DNA of 64,000 nucleotides from Lactobacillaceae bacterium L1_55_11 (GCA_029433155.1 JAQYTT010000001.1:186001-250000); one strand, 5' to 3'. Positions 8,237 to 17,118 are shown, counted from the stretch's first letter. Notes: a model not told the origin generated them from the sequence alone. Translations and numbers: made by a program.

Positions 8237-9427
8237 ATGAAAATTAGAAATGTATTACTAACTGTCGCCGCCTCAGCGGTCTTTGGTACTGCCACGGCGA
8301 ATATGCCGGTTCAGGCCCAAGATATTGCCAACGTAACGGCTGGTACGGCCGGTTTGCCAAGTGCTGACGTGGTTGATATTTCATCTAACAACGGACCTTT
8401 GTCAGTGTCAGACTTCCAAAAGATGCGGGCCGCGGGCGTTAAGGGTGTTATCGTCAAGATTACTGAATACACCACTTACCGTAACCCATACGCTGGTCAG
8501 CAGATTAGCAACGCCCAGGCCGCTGGTCTAAACGTTGGGGTCTACCATTATTCTTGGTATACTTCTCCATCAGAAGCCCAAAATGAGGCCAACTACTTTG
8601 CCAACTATGCTTCCCAGTTAGGCTTGCCTAAGTCAACTTTGATGGTCGATGACCTGGAAGAGGCTTCCACGAAGTCCGGCAATGTTAGTGCCAATGCCGC
8701 CGCCTTTAACAGCCAGTTACAGGCCAACGGCTACACCAACACCAGTATTTACACCTATCCTTCCTACCAGACTTCTAGTGGTTTGAACTTCTCCTTCATC
8801 GGTAACAACCGGGTTTGGATGGCCACTTATCCATACAACCCTAGTTCTGCCAGCCTGCGCAATACTCAGTACGGTATGTGGCAGTGGTCCAGCCGGGCCA
8901 GCTTCCCTGGGCTGTCAGGACAATTCGATGTTTCCATTGATTACCAGGGCCTGATGGGCGCCAGCTCTAGCCGCAATAGCACGACAACGAGCACGCCATC
9001 AACGACGCCAAGTACTTCCAGTTCAACGGGTAGCACGGATATCTTTGGAAATTTATTCAAGGGTCTGACGGGCAGCAGTAACAATAACGGTCAGTCAGGC
9101 CTGAGCAAGATTGCCGCCAACGGAAACCGCTTTAACCTGAGTGGAACTTACACGGTTAACGAGCTGAAGCTGGTTAACGGGGTGATGGAAGCCCGGATTG
9201 ATCAGTTGAGCGCCAAGCCATTTAGCTGGAGTGATAATGGTATCCCCGTTTCTATCCTGCAAAATGCCAATGGTAGCTCGGCCATCAACGCCGGTGACCA
9301 GGTTCGCTTCCAGTCGGCTTATAATCACGGCACCATTGATGCCAGTGACCAGCCTTCCGGTGCAGTTGGGATTATCTTTACCAGTGGCCGTGGCCTCGTT
9401 TGGTTCGATGCCAACGCCCTGGGTTAA
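8237..9427 (+). CDS. Secreted GH25 lysozyme (N-acetylmuramidase)
   Basis: Hydrolyses the MurNAc-GlcNAc bond of peptidoglycan outside the cell. ATG 8237 is preceded by GAGGTGA and gives a signal peptide of about 27 residues ending PVQA. The GH25 domain spans about residues 44-235: VVDISSNNG at the N-terminus, VYHYSWYTS near 103, and LMVDDLEEA near 136-142 with the catalytic Asp/Glu. A Ser/Thr-rich linker (about 238-265, with TTTSTPSTTPSTSSSTGSTD) leads to a C-terminal domain of about 110 residues that I do not recognise as a known LysM, SH3b or choline-binding repeat; it presumably binds the wall. The gene ends at a strong terminator. Confidence 0.9.
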   Translation: MKIRNVLLTVAASAVFGTATANMPVQAQDIANVTAGTAGLPSADVVDISSNNGPLSVSDFQKMRAAGVKGVIVKITEYTTYRNPYAGQQISNAQAAGLNVGVYHYSWYTSPSEAQNEANYFANYASQLGLPKSTLMVDDLEEASTKSGNVSANAAAFNSQLQANGYTNTSIYTYPSYQTSSGLNFSFIGNNRVWMATYPYNPSSASLRNTQYGMWQWSSRASFPGLSGQFDVSIDYQGLMGASSSRNSTTTSTPSTTPSTSSSTGSTDIFGNLFKGLTGSSNNNGQSGLSKIAANGNRFNLSGTYTVNELKLVNGVMEARIDQLSAKPFSWSDNGIPVSILQNANGSSAINAGDQVRFQSAYNHGTIDASDQPSGAVGIIFTSGRGLVWFDANALG

Positions 9428-9443
9428 TTTAAAATTATCTACT

Positions 9444-9473
9444 AAAAGGACACCATTCACGGTGTCCTTTTTT
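9444..9473 (+). terminator. Intrinsic terminator after the GH25 lysozyme
   Basis: An 11-bp perfect stem AAAAGGACACC / GGTGTCCTTTT with a 6-nt loop runs into a T tract. Confidence 0.92.
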
Positions 9474-9542
9474 GTTGGGTCGTCATTATGAGTAAAAACT
9501 AATGCTAGCCCCAGTTTTACCAAGTTTTCACTGCTGTGGATA

Positions 9543-9551
9543 TGGTAATAT
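9543..9551 (+). promoter_or_regulatory. Extended -10 promoter of the polysaccharide cluster
   Basis: TGGTAATAT (TGn plus TAATAT at 9546-9551) lies 54 nt before the ABC ATPase start. A weak TTTTCA at 9525-9530 is the only -35-like element, with a short 15-bp spacer. Confidence 0.45.
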
Positions 9552-9605
9552 AGAACATGTGTGGCCATTAGCAATAATTGGTGCACCGCTGTTACTGAGG
9601 TAATT

Positions 9606-10595
9606 ATGGCTGACGATACACAAGATATTATGGTACGGGCTGAATCGATTACAAAAAACTTTCAGCTCTATGCCAACCAAACTGAAAAATTAAAATCCAC
9701 CTTTCTAGGGAACCAATCCGAAACTAATTTCTGGGCCCTGCGTGGGCTCACTTTTGAAGTGGCGGCTGGTGATGTTATCGGCATTGTTGGGACCAATGGT
9801 TCTGGTAAATCGACCCTGTTAAACATTTTGAGTGGGGTCATTCCCCAAACCTCCGGTCAATTAACCCTGAATGGGTCAATTGGCGTGGTCGCAATTAACG
9901 AGGGGTTGAACTGGGAACTAACCGGCCGGGAAAATATCCGGCTTAAGCAGTTAATGATGGGTAAGACCAACAAGGAAATCACGGCGGCCATGCCTGACAT
10001 CATTGAATTTTCCGAACTAGGGGAATTTATTGACCAACCGGTTAAGGATTATTCCAACGGGATGCGGGCCAAGTTAGGCTTTTCAATTGTGACCCACAAT
10101 GACCCTGATATTTTGATTGTCGATGAGGCCCTGTCAGTGGGGGATAGTAACTTCTCCCAGAAGGCCCTGGGTAAGATCCGCGAATTCATTGCCGAAGGTA
10201 AGACCATTTTCTTTGTTTCCCACGACCTGCAGCAGGTCCGGGAATTTACTAATAAGGTCATGTGGATTCAGTACGGCGAGATGCGTAGTTTTGGTTCAAC
10301 TAAGACGGTTAGTGACCAGTACGAAGCCTTTACCAACCAGCTGGACGAGATGGGTGAGGAGAAGCGGGATACTTACGTGGAAGCCCAAAAGCACAACCAG
10401 CAAATCTTTACCCTTGACCAGCTCCAGGACCAACTAAGGCGGGAAGGGTTAACCCTGGAACAGGCCAAGCGCCTGACGACCGTCCGCAGTTTTGAGGGCT
10501 TTAGCGCCTGGTCCCTGTATACGACCCTGCTTTTGATTCTGGGCCTGATGGCCTTGGTCGTTTACCTATATTTGACCAAGGAGCAGCAGATATGA
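9606..10595 (+). CDS. Polysaccharide/teichoic acid ABC exporter ATPase (TagH type)
   Basis: ATP-binding subunit of an ABC-2 exporter that moves lipid-linked wall glycans across the membrane. The nucleotide-binding domain shows Walker A GTNGSGKST (about 62-70), a diverged signature YSNGMRAKLGF (about 147-157) typical of TagH/Wzt proteins, and Walker B ILIVDEALSVGD. The C-terminal 100 residues carry a coiled region and one membrane helix (LLLILGLMALVVYLYL, about 305-320), as in TagH of many Lactobacillales, rather than the glycan-binding jelly roll of Wzt. ATG 9606 follows GAGG by 5 nt. The stop overlaps the permease start (ATGA). Substrate is inferred from the neighbours: a galactofuranose-containing glycan is more likely than teichoic acid, as no tag/tar genes are nearby. 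Confidence 0.88.
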   Translation: MADDTQDIMVRAESITKNFQLYANQTEKLKSTFLGNQSETNFWALRGLTFEVAAGDVIGIVGTNGSGKSTLLNILSGVIPQTSGQLTLNGSIGVVAINEGLNWELTGRENIRLKQLMMGKTNKEITAAMPDIIEFSELGEFIDQPVKDYSNGMRAKLGFSIVTHNDPDILIVDEALSVGDSNFSQKALGKIREFIAEGKTIFFVSHDLQQVREFTNKVMWIQYGEMRSFGSTKTVSDQYEAFTNQLDEMGEEKRDTYVEAQKHNQQIFTLDQLQDQLRREGLTLEQAKRLTTVRSFEGFSAWSLYTTLLLILGLMALVVYLYLTKEQQI

Positions 10596-11419
10596 TTGTA
10601 CTTTGTAAATCTATTCTTCGGCTCGTGATTGAGCAAATCCGTCATCTGGGCATGGCTGTCCGGTTGGCGGTTTATGATACCAAGGCCAACAACGCCCACA
10701 AGTACCTGGGTAATCTCTGGGAAATTTTAGACCCACTCTTCCAGGTGCTGACCTATGCCGTTATTTTTGGCGGTGGTTTTCGGGCTTCGGCCCCAGTTAA
10801 CCACGTGCCCTACTTTGTCTGGATGGCGGTCGGCTTTTCAGCCTGGTACCTGGTTAACCAGGGCTTTAGTGATGCCATCCGTTCTATTCAGAGCCAAATT
10901 TATATGGTCCGCAACGTAAAATTCCCTGTGTCGGTTTTGCCGACCATCCGGGTTTTGCAGGTCCTGCCGGCCGTGTTATCGGTTTCGGTAGTGGCAGCCA
11001 TCAGCATGATTTTATCTCACCAGTTTCACCCATCCTGGTACTGGCTGCAGTTCTTTTACTACTTCCCAGCCGCCCTGGTCATGCTCTTTTTCCTAGGCAT
11101 TTTTAGTGCCACGATTAATATTTTGATTCCCGACTACGACCTGGCCATCCGTCAGGTTCTACGGTTACTGTTCTTCGTTTCTGGGGTCCTATTTGAACCC
11201 TCCCGCGGAAATGTCTTTAACACCCTTATTTTTTATATCGCAAAAATCAACCCCTTCTACTACATTGTCAACGGTTGGCGGGAAACCTTCCTACTAGATC
11301 GTTGGTTCTGGAATTCGCCCCTGCAAATGGCCATGTTTTGGTTAGAAATTCCCTTCTTTGCAGTCATTGGGACCCATCTGTACTTGAAGTTTAAGGATCA
11401 GTTGATTGACTTCATCTAA
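10592..11419 (+). CDS. Polysaccharide ABC exporter permease (TagG type, ABC-2)
   Basis: Membrane subunit that pairs with the preceding ATPase. The 275-residue protein has about six membrane helices and the family's N-terminal amphipathic segment and LGNLWEILDPLFQVLTYAVI stretch, which resembles the start of TagG/Wzm/RfbA permeases; NPFYYIVNGWRE near the C-terminus is another family signature. It overlaps the ATPase gene by 4 nt, which supports a 1:1 complex. Confidence 0.9.
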   Translation: MIVLCKSILRLVIEQIRHLGMAVRLAVYDTKANNAHKYLGNLWEILDPLFQVLTYAVIFGGGFRASAPVNHVPYFVWMAVGFSAWYLVNQGFSDAIRSIQSQIYMVRNVKFPVSVLPTIRVLQVLPAVLSVSVVAAISMILSHQFHPSWYWLQFFYYFPAALVMLFFLGIFSATINILIPDYDLAIRQVLRLLFFVSGVLFEPSRGNVFNTLIFYIAKINPFYYIVNGWRETFLLDRWFWNSPLQMAMFWLEIPFFAVIGTHLYLKFKDQLIDFI

Positions 11420-11437
11420 TCTCAGGAGATACTTTTC

Positions 11438-12538
11438 ATGAAAAAGACTGTCGCGGCAGCGATTGTTACCTATAACCGGCTGGCACTTTTAAAAGAATCA
11501 CTAACAGCTGTTCTAAATCAAGGTGACCGGTTGGGCCACGTAATTGTGGTTGATAACCAGTCCAGTGATGGTACCCGGGAGTACTTGGATGGTCTGACTG
11601 ACCCCCGCTTGGTGATTTACCATGCTAAGGACAACCTCGGTGGTGCCGGTGGTTTCAACCAGGCAGTCCGGATTTTTGCCGAACAGTTAGATGATGACTT
11701 TGTCTGGCTGATGGATGATGACACGATTGCCCAGCCGGGCTCCCTCCAGCACTTGGTCGACTATACTGATCAGCACCCGGATGTCAGTTTTGTGAATTCC
11801 CAGGTGCGCTGGGGTGCCTTAGATGGTCTGCCTTCTTGGATGAATGTTACCGCGCCACGCGGATTTACCTGGTCAATGGACTTACAGGGTGATAACCCGG
11901 CGGTTGAGGTTGTGAACTCAACCTTTGTCTCGGTGATGTTCTCGCGGGCGATGGTGATGATGGTCGGCCTGCCCCAAAAAGAGTACTTTATCTGGGGTGA
12001 CGACATGGAATACACCAACCGCCTGGCCAACGTCTACCGGGGTTACATGGTCTTAAAGTCGGTCGTGGTCCATAAGTCCAAGGAAAACACGGTACCCGGC
12101 GACATTGTCCGGGAGCGTGATCAAAGTCGGTTGTGGCGTTACCGCTACGAGTTCCGCAACCGGGTCCTAACGGCCCGTCGGATTTCAAAGAAGGAACTGC
12201 TTAAGACCATTGTGCGGATTTATGCCTACGACCTGCCCCGGGTTACTTTTAAGCGGCACGTTACCTTCCGCCTGAAAAAGATGGGCATGGTCTTTGCCGG
12301 TGGTTTCCGCGGCTGGTTTTTCCGGCCTAAAATCGAGTACCCCGCCGGTGCCAAGGGTCAGGAGAAGCGTTCGATTAACGTAATCTTACACGCCCGCAAA
12401 TTGGCTAACCCGACTAAGATGGTTACTGTCGACGAGGAAGTTGACCTGATTCAACACGGGCGTCTGACCGATTTTGAAGGGTCTAATGACAAGGCCGACC
12501 GTTACATCAAAAAGGCCTTGGCTGACGGCTTCGAATAA
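11438..12538 (+). CDS. Family 2 glycosyltransferase, galactofuranosyltransferase-like (copy 1)
   Basis: A 366-residue GT-A glycosyltransferase. It starts with VAAAIVTYNRLALLKESL, followed by NLGGAGGFNQAV, WLMDDDTIAQPG (about 90-101) holding the metal-binding DDD, and YFIWGDDMEYTNRL (about 183-196) with the catalytic-base region. The NLGGAGGFN plus WGDD.E combination is typical of the GlfT-type galactofuranosyl and rhamnosyl transferases. A basic C-terminal arm of about 120 residues may bind the membrane. The UDP-galactopyranose mutase gene three genes on supplies the matching donor, UDP-galactofuranose; the donor is therefore an inference. A second copy lies at 20958. Confidence 0.82.
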   Translation: MKKTVAAAIVTYNRLALLKESLTAVLNQGDRLGHVIVVDNQSSDGTREYLDGLTDPRLVIYHAKDNLGGAGGFNQAVRIFAEQLDDDFVWLMDDDTIAQPGSLQHLVDYTDQHPDVSFVNSQVRWGALDGLPSWMNVTAPRGFTWSMDLQGDNPAVEVVNSTFVSVMFSRAMVMMVGLPQKEYFIWGDDMEYTNRLANVYRGYMVLKSVVVHKSKENTVPGDIVRERDQSRLWRYRYEFRNRVLTARRISKKELLKTIVRIYAYDLPRVTFKRHVTFRLKKMGMVFAGGFRGWFFRPKIEYPAGAKGQEKRSINVILHARKLANPTKMVTVDEEVDLIQHGRLTDFEGSNDKADRYIKKALADGFE

Positions 12539-12575
12539 GGCCGGACTATTTGGCATTGATTGGAGGTGATTGACC

Positions 12576-13202
12576 TTGAAGCCAAGTCGTACTTATAAAA
12601 TTAGCAAACGGTTTTTAGACATCTTGGTTTCCCTGGTCGCTTTAATCATCCTGTCACCAGTCATGCTAGTCATTGCGATTTTGATTAAGCTGGACAAGCA
12701 TACCAGTCGGGTGATTTATCAGCAGGAGCGGATTGGTAAAAATGGCCGGCCCTTTAAAATCTATAAGTTTCAAACCATGGTCGACCACGCCGAGGATATT
12801 CTCCGGCAAAACCCCGATCTTTATCAGAAGTTCATTAAAAACGGCTACAAGCTGCCAACTAAGGAGGATCCCCGAATTACTAAGTACGGGGTCTTCCTAC
12901 GCCGGACTTCCCTGGATGAAATTCCCCAATTTTGGAATGTCTTAAAGGGGGAGATGAGCATTATCGGTCCCCGGCCCGTCGTCAAAGAAGAGCTGAAGGA
13001 ATATGGTGACCACGTCGACGAATTTCTCTCGGTCACACCGGGGGTCTTTGGTCTCTGGCAGGCCGAGGGGCGCAGTAACATCGGTTACCCTGAGCGGGCC
13101 CAGATCGAGCTCGACTACGTTCGAAGAGCCAGCCTGCCCTTTGATTTCTACGTGCTCTTCCGTAACATTGGCATGGTCTTTAGCCAAGATGGAGCGTTTT
13201 AA
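12576..13202 (+). CDS. Undecaprenyl-phosphate sugar-1-phosphate transferase (priming enzyme)
   Basis: Initiates glycan assembly by moving a sugar-1-phosphate onto undecaprenyl phosphate. The 208-residue protein is the short form with a single N-terminal membrane helix (about 15-35) and the catalytic domain seen in WchA/RfbP/WbaP: YQQERIGKNGRPFKIYKFQT, RRTSLDEIPQFWNVLKGEMS with the catalytic Asp-Glu, IIGPRPV, and a final DFYVLFRNIGMVF. I chose TTG 12576 because GGAGGTGA (12562-12569) is 6 nt upstream; TTG 12570 would leave no spacing. Which sugar is transferred (Glc, Gal or GalNAc) cannot be told. The stop overlaps the next start (TAATG). Confidence 0.9.
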   Translation: MKPSRTYKISKRFLDILVSLVALIILSPVMLVIAILIKLDKHTSRVIYQQERIGKNGRPFKIYKFQTMVDHAEDILRQNPDLYQKFIKNGYKLPTKEDPRITKYGVFLRRTSLDEIPQFWNVLKGEMSIIGPRPVVKEELKEYGDHVDEFLSVTPGVFGLWQAEGRSNIGYPERAQIELDYVRRASLPFDFYVLFRNIGMVFSQDGAF

Positions 13203-13984
13203 TGGTTCATGCTAAAATTTATGTAGCCGCCCACCGCGTCTATTCAATGCCAGTTGATGACCTTTATCAGCCCATCCTGGTTGGGGCCGCTAACCAAGCC
13301 CAGGTGCCCGCGGGCTACCTGGCCGATAACGTTGGGCCCAATATTTCGGCTAAAAACCCGAATTACAGTGAGTTAACCGCCATTTATTGGCTTTGGCACC
13401 AACCCAAGGATAATGACATTGTTGGCCTGGTTCACTACCGGCGTTACCTGGGCTTAAAGGGTGGCCATGATTGGACTAACCGCCTGTCAGTCCGCCAGAT
13501 TGAGGCGCTTTTGGCCGACCATGACCTGATTTTACCCAAGGCCCGTAATTACTGGATTGAAAACCAGCGGAACCATTATCTTCATGCCCATGCAGCGGCC
13601 CCTTATCAGGCCTTGGCCAAGGTTTTGCGAGATGATTATCCTAGTTATTATCCGGCCTTTACCGAGCTGGAAAAATCAACCAGGGCCCATCTATTTAACA
13701 TGTTTATCATGCCTCGGCCCTTATTTGACCAGTATGCGGCCTTTGTCTTTGGTGTTTTAGACCAGGTGGCGGCCCAAATTGATTTAAGTCAACTGCAGGG
13801 TCAAGAGCAGCGCGTTTTTGGCTACCTAAGTGAGCTCTTGATGGACACCTGGGTGAACACTAAACAGCTCCGGGTGGCCGAGTGTCCGGTGATTAACCTG
13901 GAAAAGACTAACTGGTTGGACAAGGGTTACCAGTTCTTAAAGCGCAAGTTCTTACCCAATTCAAAAAAGAAGGTACATTTTTAA
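13202..13984 (+). CDS. DUF4422 protein, putative glycosyltransferase
   Basis: A 260-residue soluble protein of the DUF4422 family, found almost only in capsule and exopolysaccharide clusters and believed to be a glycosyltransferase. Family hallmarks seen are KIYVAAHR at the N-terminus, DNVGPNISAKNPNYSELTA, and YWLWHQPKDNDIVGLVHYRR; the LVHYRRYL block is the most conserved. It shares one base with the priming transferase stop and ends directly at the mutase start, so it is tightly coupled to both. A second-sugar transferase acting on the primed lipid is the simplest guess. No catalytic residue is assigned with confidence. Confidence 0.8.
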   Translation: MVHAKIYVAAHRVYSMPVDDLYQPILVGAANQAQVPAGYLADNVGPNISAKNPNYSELTAIYWLWHQPKDNDIVGLVHYRRYLGLKGGHDWTNRLSVRQIEALLADHDLILPKARNYWIENQRNHYLHAHAAAPYQALAKVLRDDYPSYYPAFTELEKSTRAHLFNMFIMPRPLFDQYAAFVFGVLDQVAAQIDLSQLQGQEQRVFGYLSELLMDTWVNTKQLRVAECPVINLEKTNWLDKGYQFLKRKFLPNSKKKVHF

Positions 13985-15166
13985 ATGACACAGCACTTTA
14001 ACACCAAACAGTATGACTACCTGATTGTTGGGGCCGGTCCCTTTGGGATGACCTTTGCCTATGAGGCTGCCCGTCAGGGCAAGCGCTCCCTCGTGATTGA
14101 AAAGCGCCCCTTCATCGGCGGTAATACCCACACCCATACTGAAGAGGGGATTACCGTTCACGACTTTGGCGCCCACATTTTCCATACTGATAACCGCCAG
14201 GTTTGGGATTATGTCCAGCAGTTTGCCGACTTTAATGGCTTTGAAAATCAGGTGATTGCGAATTACCAGGGTACCTTGTACAACCTGCCCTTTAACATGA
14301 ATACTTTCTATCAGATGTGGGGGACTAAGACCCCCGCTGAGGCCCACGCCAAGATTGAGGAACAAAAGCAGGCGGCCTTGAAAGATTTGGGTGACCGCCA
14401 ACCTCGTAACTTGGAAGAGCAGGCCATCTCTTTGATTGGGACTGATATCTACGAAAAGCTGATTAAGGGTTATACCGAAAAGCAGTGGGGTCGCAAGGCG
14501 ACCGAGCTGCCCGCCTTTATCATTAAGCGGCTGCCAGTTCGTTTTATCTATGACAATAACTACTTTAACCACCGTTATCAGGGCATTCCCATCGGCGGTT
14601 ATACCCAGATTTTTGAGCACATGGTCGAGCAGTCAGACGGCCTGGTGGATGTTTTGACCGACACCGACTTCTTTGACCTTAAAGACGAGTTGATGGCGGA
14701 GTTCCCCCGGATTTTGTACACGGGGATGATTGACCAGTTCTTTGACTACCAGTTTGGCGAATTGGAGTACCGTTCGCTGCGCTTTGAAAGCGAGACCCTT
14801 GATACGGACAACTACCAGGGTAATGCGGTTATTAACTATACCGACGCCAAGACACCGTATACCCGGGTCATGGAATGGCGCCACTTTGACGGCCTGGCTG
14901 ATCCTGGTAAGACGATTATTACCCGGGAGTATCCCCAGGACTGGGACCGCAGTAAGGAAGCTTACTATCCAGTTAACAACGAGGAGAACACGGCCAAGTA
15001 CAAGCAGTACGCGGCGGAAGCCCGTAAGAACCATCCCAATGTTATCTTTGGTGGCCGCTTAGGGAAGTATCGTTACTTTGATATGGACCAGGTCTTCAAC
15101 GATGCCTTTAACACGGTCCGGCAGGAGTTTAACCTGCCAGACGATTACCAATTTGTCACGAAGTAA
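13985..15166 (+). CDS. glf: UDP-galactopyranose mutase
   Basis: Flavoenzyme that interconverts UDP-galactopyranose and UDP-galactofuranose. The 393-residue protein has the FAD-binding YLIVGAGPFGMTFAYEAA at about residues 11-28, GGNTHTHTEEGITVHDFGAH with the substrate His cluster, YNLPFNMNTFYQMWG, and YTEKQWGRKATELPAFIIKR, all diagnostic for bacterial Glf. The C-terminal GRLGKYRYFDMDQ closes the FAD site. Its presence is the best evidence that the cluster makes a galactofuranose-containing polymer. ATG 13985 directly follows the stop of the preceding gene. Confidence 0.96.
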   Translation: MTQHFNTKQYDYLIVGAGPFGMTFAYEAARQGKRSLVIEKRPFIGGNTHTHTEEGITVHDFGAHIFHTDNRQVWDYVQQFADFNGFENQVIANYQGTLYNLPFNMNTFYQMWGTKTPAEAHAKIEEQKQAALKDLGDRQPRNLEEQAISLIGTDIYEKLIKGYTEKQWGRKATELPAFIIKRLPVRFIYDNNYFNHRYQGIPIGGYTQIFEHMVEQSDGLVDVLTDTDFFDLKDELMAEFPRILYTGMIDQFFDYQFGELEYRSLRFESETLDTDNYQGNAVINYTDAKTPYTRVMEWRHFDGLADPGKTIITREYPQDWDRSKEAYYPVNNEENTAKYKQYAAEARKNHPNVIFGGRLGKYRYFDMDQVFNDAFNTVRQEFNLPDDYQFVTK

Positions 15167-15195
15167 AATTAAAATAATCCAGGGGAGGGAAGCAA

Positions 15196-16152
15196 ATGAT
15201 AATTAGTACCGATAATTTTGTTACTGTACCACCAGTCTTATCACTGGTGGTACCCCTCCACAATGAGGAAGCCACCGTCCAGCTCTTTTATGACACCTTA
15301 GAGGATTTGGCCCCAGCCTTACCGGTTGAACTCCAGTACCATTTCATTGATGATGGGTCGACCGATCAGACCCTGGCCATTGTACGTCGCCTGGCCCAGG
15401 AGAATCCCGCGGTTCACTATGTGAGCTTCTCCCGTAATTTTGGCAAGGAAGCCGCCCTATATGCTGGCCTAAAGCAGGCCCAGGGCGACTATGTTGCCGT
15501 TATGGACGTTGACCTCCAAGATCCGCCAGACCTCCTACCAGAAATGCTGGCCGGGGTGATGTCTGGCGAGTATGATTCAGTCGGCACCCGCCGAGTTAGC
15601 CGGGAGGGGGAAGGTCGGATTCGGTCCTGGTTCTCGGAGCAATTTTACAAGTGGATGAACAAGATTAGTCAGACCCAGTTGGTCGATGGTGCCCGTGACT
15701 ACCGGGTGATGACCCGGCAGATGGTCGATGCCATCCTATCTTTGCCAGAGAACCAGCGCTTTAGTAAAGGGATTTTTTCCTGGGTTGGCTTTAAGACCAA
15801 GTACCTACCCTTTGAGAACCGACAACGGGTGGCTGGTAACAGTTCTTGGTCTTTCTGGGCTTTGACCAAGTATGCGGTGGAAGGGATTGTATCCTTCTCA
15901 ACGGTGCCCTTGGTTTTGGTGACAGTTTTAGGCTTTATCTCATTTGGAATTGCCCTGGTCAGTGCCATTTTTATCGTGGCCCGGGCCCTGGTTAGCAATA
16001 CCAGTGTTGCCGGTTGGCCTTCAATGGTTACCATCATTCTGTTTATTGGGAGTGTGCAGCTGTTAAGTTTAGGAGTGATGGGCCGTTACCTGGCAGCTAA
16101 TTATTTGGAGACTAAGCGGCGGCCAATTTACATCGTGCGGTCAAAGCATTAG
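15196..16152 (+). CDS. Polyprenyl-phosphate glycosyltransferase, GtrB/CsbB type (copy 1)
   Basis: A 318-residue DPM1-like GT2 enzyme expected to charge undecaprenyl phosphate with a monosaccharide on the cytoplasmic face. Catalytic motifs are SLVVPLHNEE, HFIDDGSTDQT, FSRNFGKEAALYAGL and AVMDVDLQDPP (about 101-111). Two C-terminal membrane helices (about 237-262 and 276-300) are typical of GtrB/CsbB/YkcC. A strong ribosome site (GGGGAGGG) precedes ATG 15196. With GtrA at 21904 and the GT-C proteins it fits a three-component system that decorates the exported glycan outside the membrane. The sugar is unknown. Confidence 0.88.
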   Translation: MIISTDNFVTVPPVLSLVVPLHNEEATVQLFYDTLEDLAPALPVELQYHFIDDGSTDQTLAIVRRLAQENPAVHYVSFSRNFGKEAALYAGLKQAQGDYVAVMDVDLQDPPDLLPEMLAGVMSGEYDSVGTRRVSREGEGRIRSWFSEQFYKWMNKISQTQLVDGARDYRVMTRQMVDAILSLPENQRFSKGIFSWVGFKTKYLPFENRQRVAGNSSWSFWALTKYAVEGIVSFSTVPLVLVTVLGFISFGIALVSAIFIVARALVSNTSVAGWPSMVTIILFIGSVQLLSLGVMGRYLAANYLETKRRPIYIVRSKH

Positions 16153-16164
16153 TAGGGGAGAGAA

Positions 16165-17118
16165 ATGAACAATCTGGCAGTTTTAATTCCAGCCTATAAC
16201 GAAGAACAGACGATTGCTAAGGTGGTCACGGATGTGCAAGCTGCCATCCAAGACATCGATGATGCCGTGGTTTACGTTTACGACAATAACTCTAGTGACC
16301 GGACGGTTGAGCTGGCCCAAGCTGCTGGGGCGGTGGTGCGCCATGAGTACGCCCAAGGTAAGGGGGCGGTGATTCGCCGCATGTTTCGGGAAGTCGATGC
16401 CAACGTTTACATCATGATTGATGCCGACGATACCTACCCAGTCGAAGCCATCCCCGACATGTATGCTAAGGTGGTTAACCGCGGCGTTGACATGGTGGTG
16501 GGGGACCGCCTGTCGTCGACCTACTTTGAAGAAAATAAACGTCCCTTCCACAACTTGGGTAACAGCCTGGTCCGGGCGCTGATTAATTTCTTGTTTAAGA
16601 CTGATATCCGGGATATTTTGACTGGGTACCGGGCCTTTAGTTTCCGCTTTGTGAAGACCTTCCCGGTTTTGTCCCGAGGCTTTGAAATTGAAACTGAGAT
16701 GTCGATTCACGCCACCGAGAAGAATCTCCTAGTTGAGAACCAGGTGATTTCCTACCGGGACCGGCCAGACGGTTCTGAATCTAAGCTCAATACATATGGT
16801 GATGGTTTTAAGGTCTTAGTAACCGTGATGAACCTCTATCGCGGATATCACCCCTTTGCCTTTTACGCCTTCTTTTCGGTAATCTCCCTGCTGATTTCAC
16901 TGGTACTCTTTGTTTGGCGGGTGGCCATTCCGTACTCACAGACCCACCTGGTCGATAATATGCCAACCTTGGTGGTATCGATGATTTTCCTGGTACTGGC
17001 CGTGATTGCCTTCTTCTCTGGCTCAATTCTAAACGCCATTCAAACTAACGATAAGCGTAACTTTGAGTTGGCCCTGATTGATGCTGATGAACGTCAAAAG
17101 GATCTGGACCATGAATAG
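16165..17118 (+). CDS. Polyprenyl-phosphate glycosyltransferase-like GT2 (copy 2)
   Basis: A 317-residue GT2 protein, related in fold to the preceding gene but of a different subgroup. It shows LAVLIPAYNEEQTI, VYVYDNNSSDRTVE, GKGAVIRRMF, MIDADDTYP (about 84-92) with the DxD, and ILTGYRAFSFRFVKTFP, the pattern of dolichol/undecaprenyl-phosphate sugar synthases. Two C-terminal membrane helices (about 230-255 and 268-295) follow. It starts 12 nt after copy 1 and overlaps the following GT-C gene by 8 nt. It may load a second sugar type for the adjacent GT-C enzyme. Confidence 0.85.
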   Translation: MNNLAVLIPAYNEEQTIAKVVTDVQAAIQDIDDAVVYVYDNNSSDRTVELAQAAGAVVRHEYAQGKGAVIRRMFREVDANVYIMIDADDTYPVEAIPDMYAKVVNRGVDMVVGDRLSSTYFEENKRPFHNLGNSLVRALINFLFKTDIRDILTGYRAFSFRFVKTFPVLSRGFEIETEMSIHATEKNLLVENQVISYRDRPDGSESKLNTYGDGFKVLVTVMNLYRGYHPFAFYAFFSVISLLISLVLFVWRVAIPYSQTHLVDNMPTLVVSMIFLVLAVIAFFSGSILNAIQTNDKRNFELALIDADERQKDLDHE

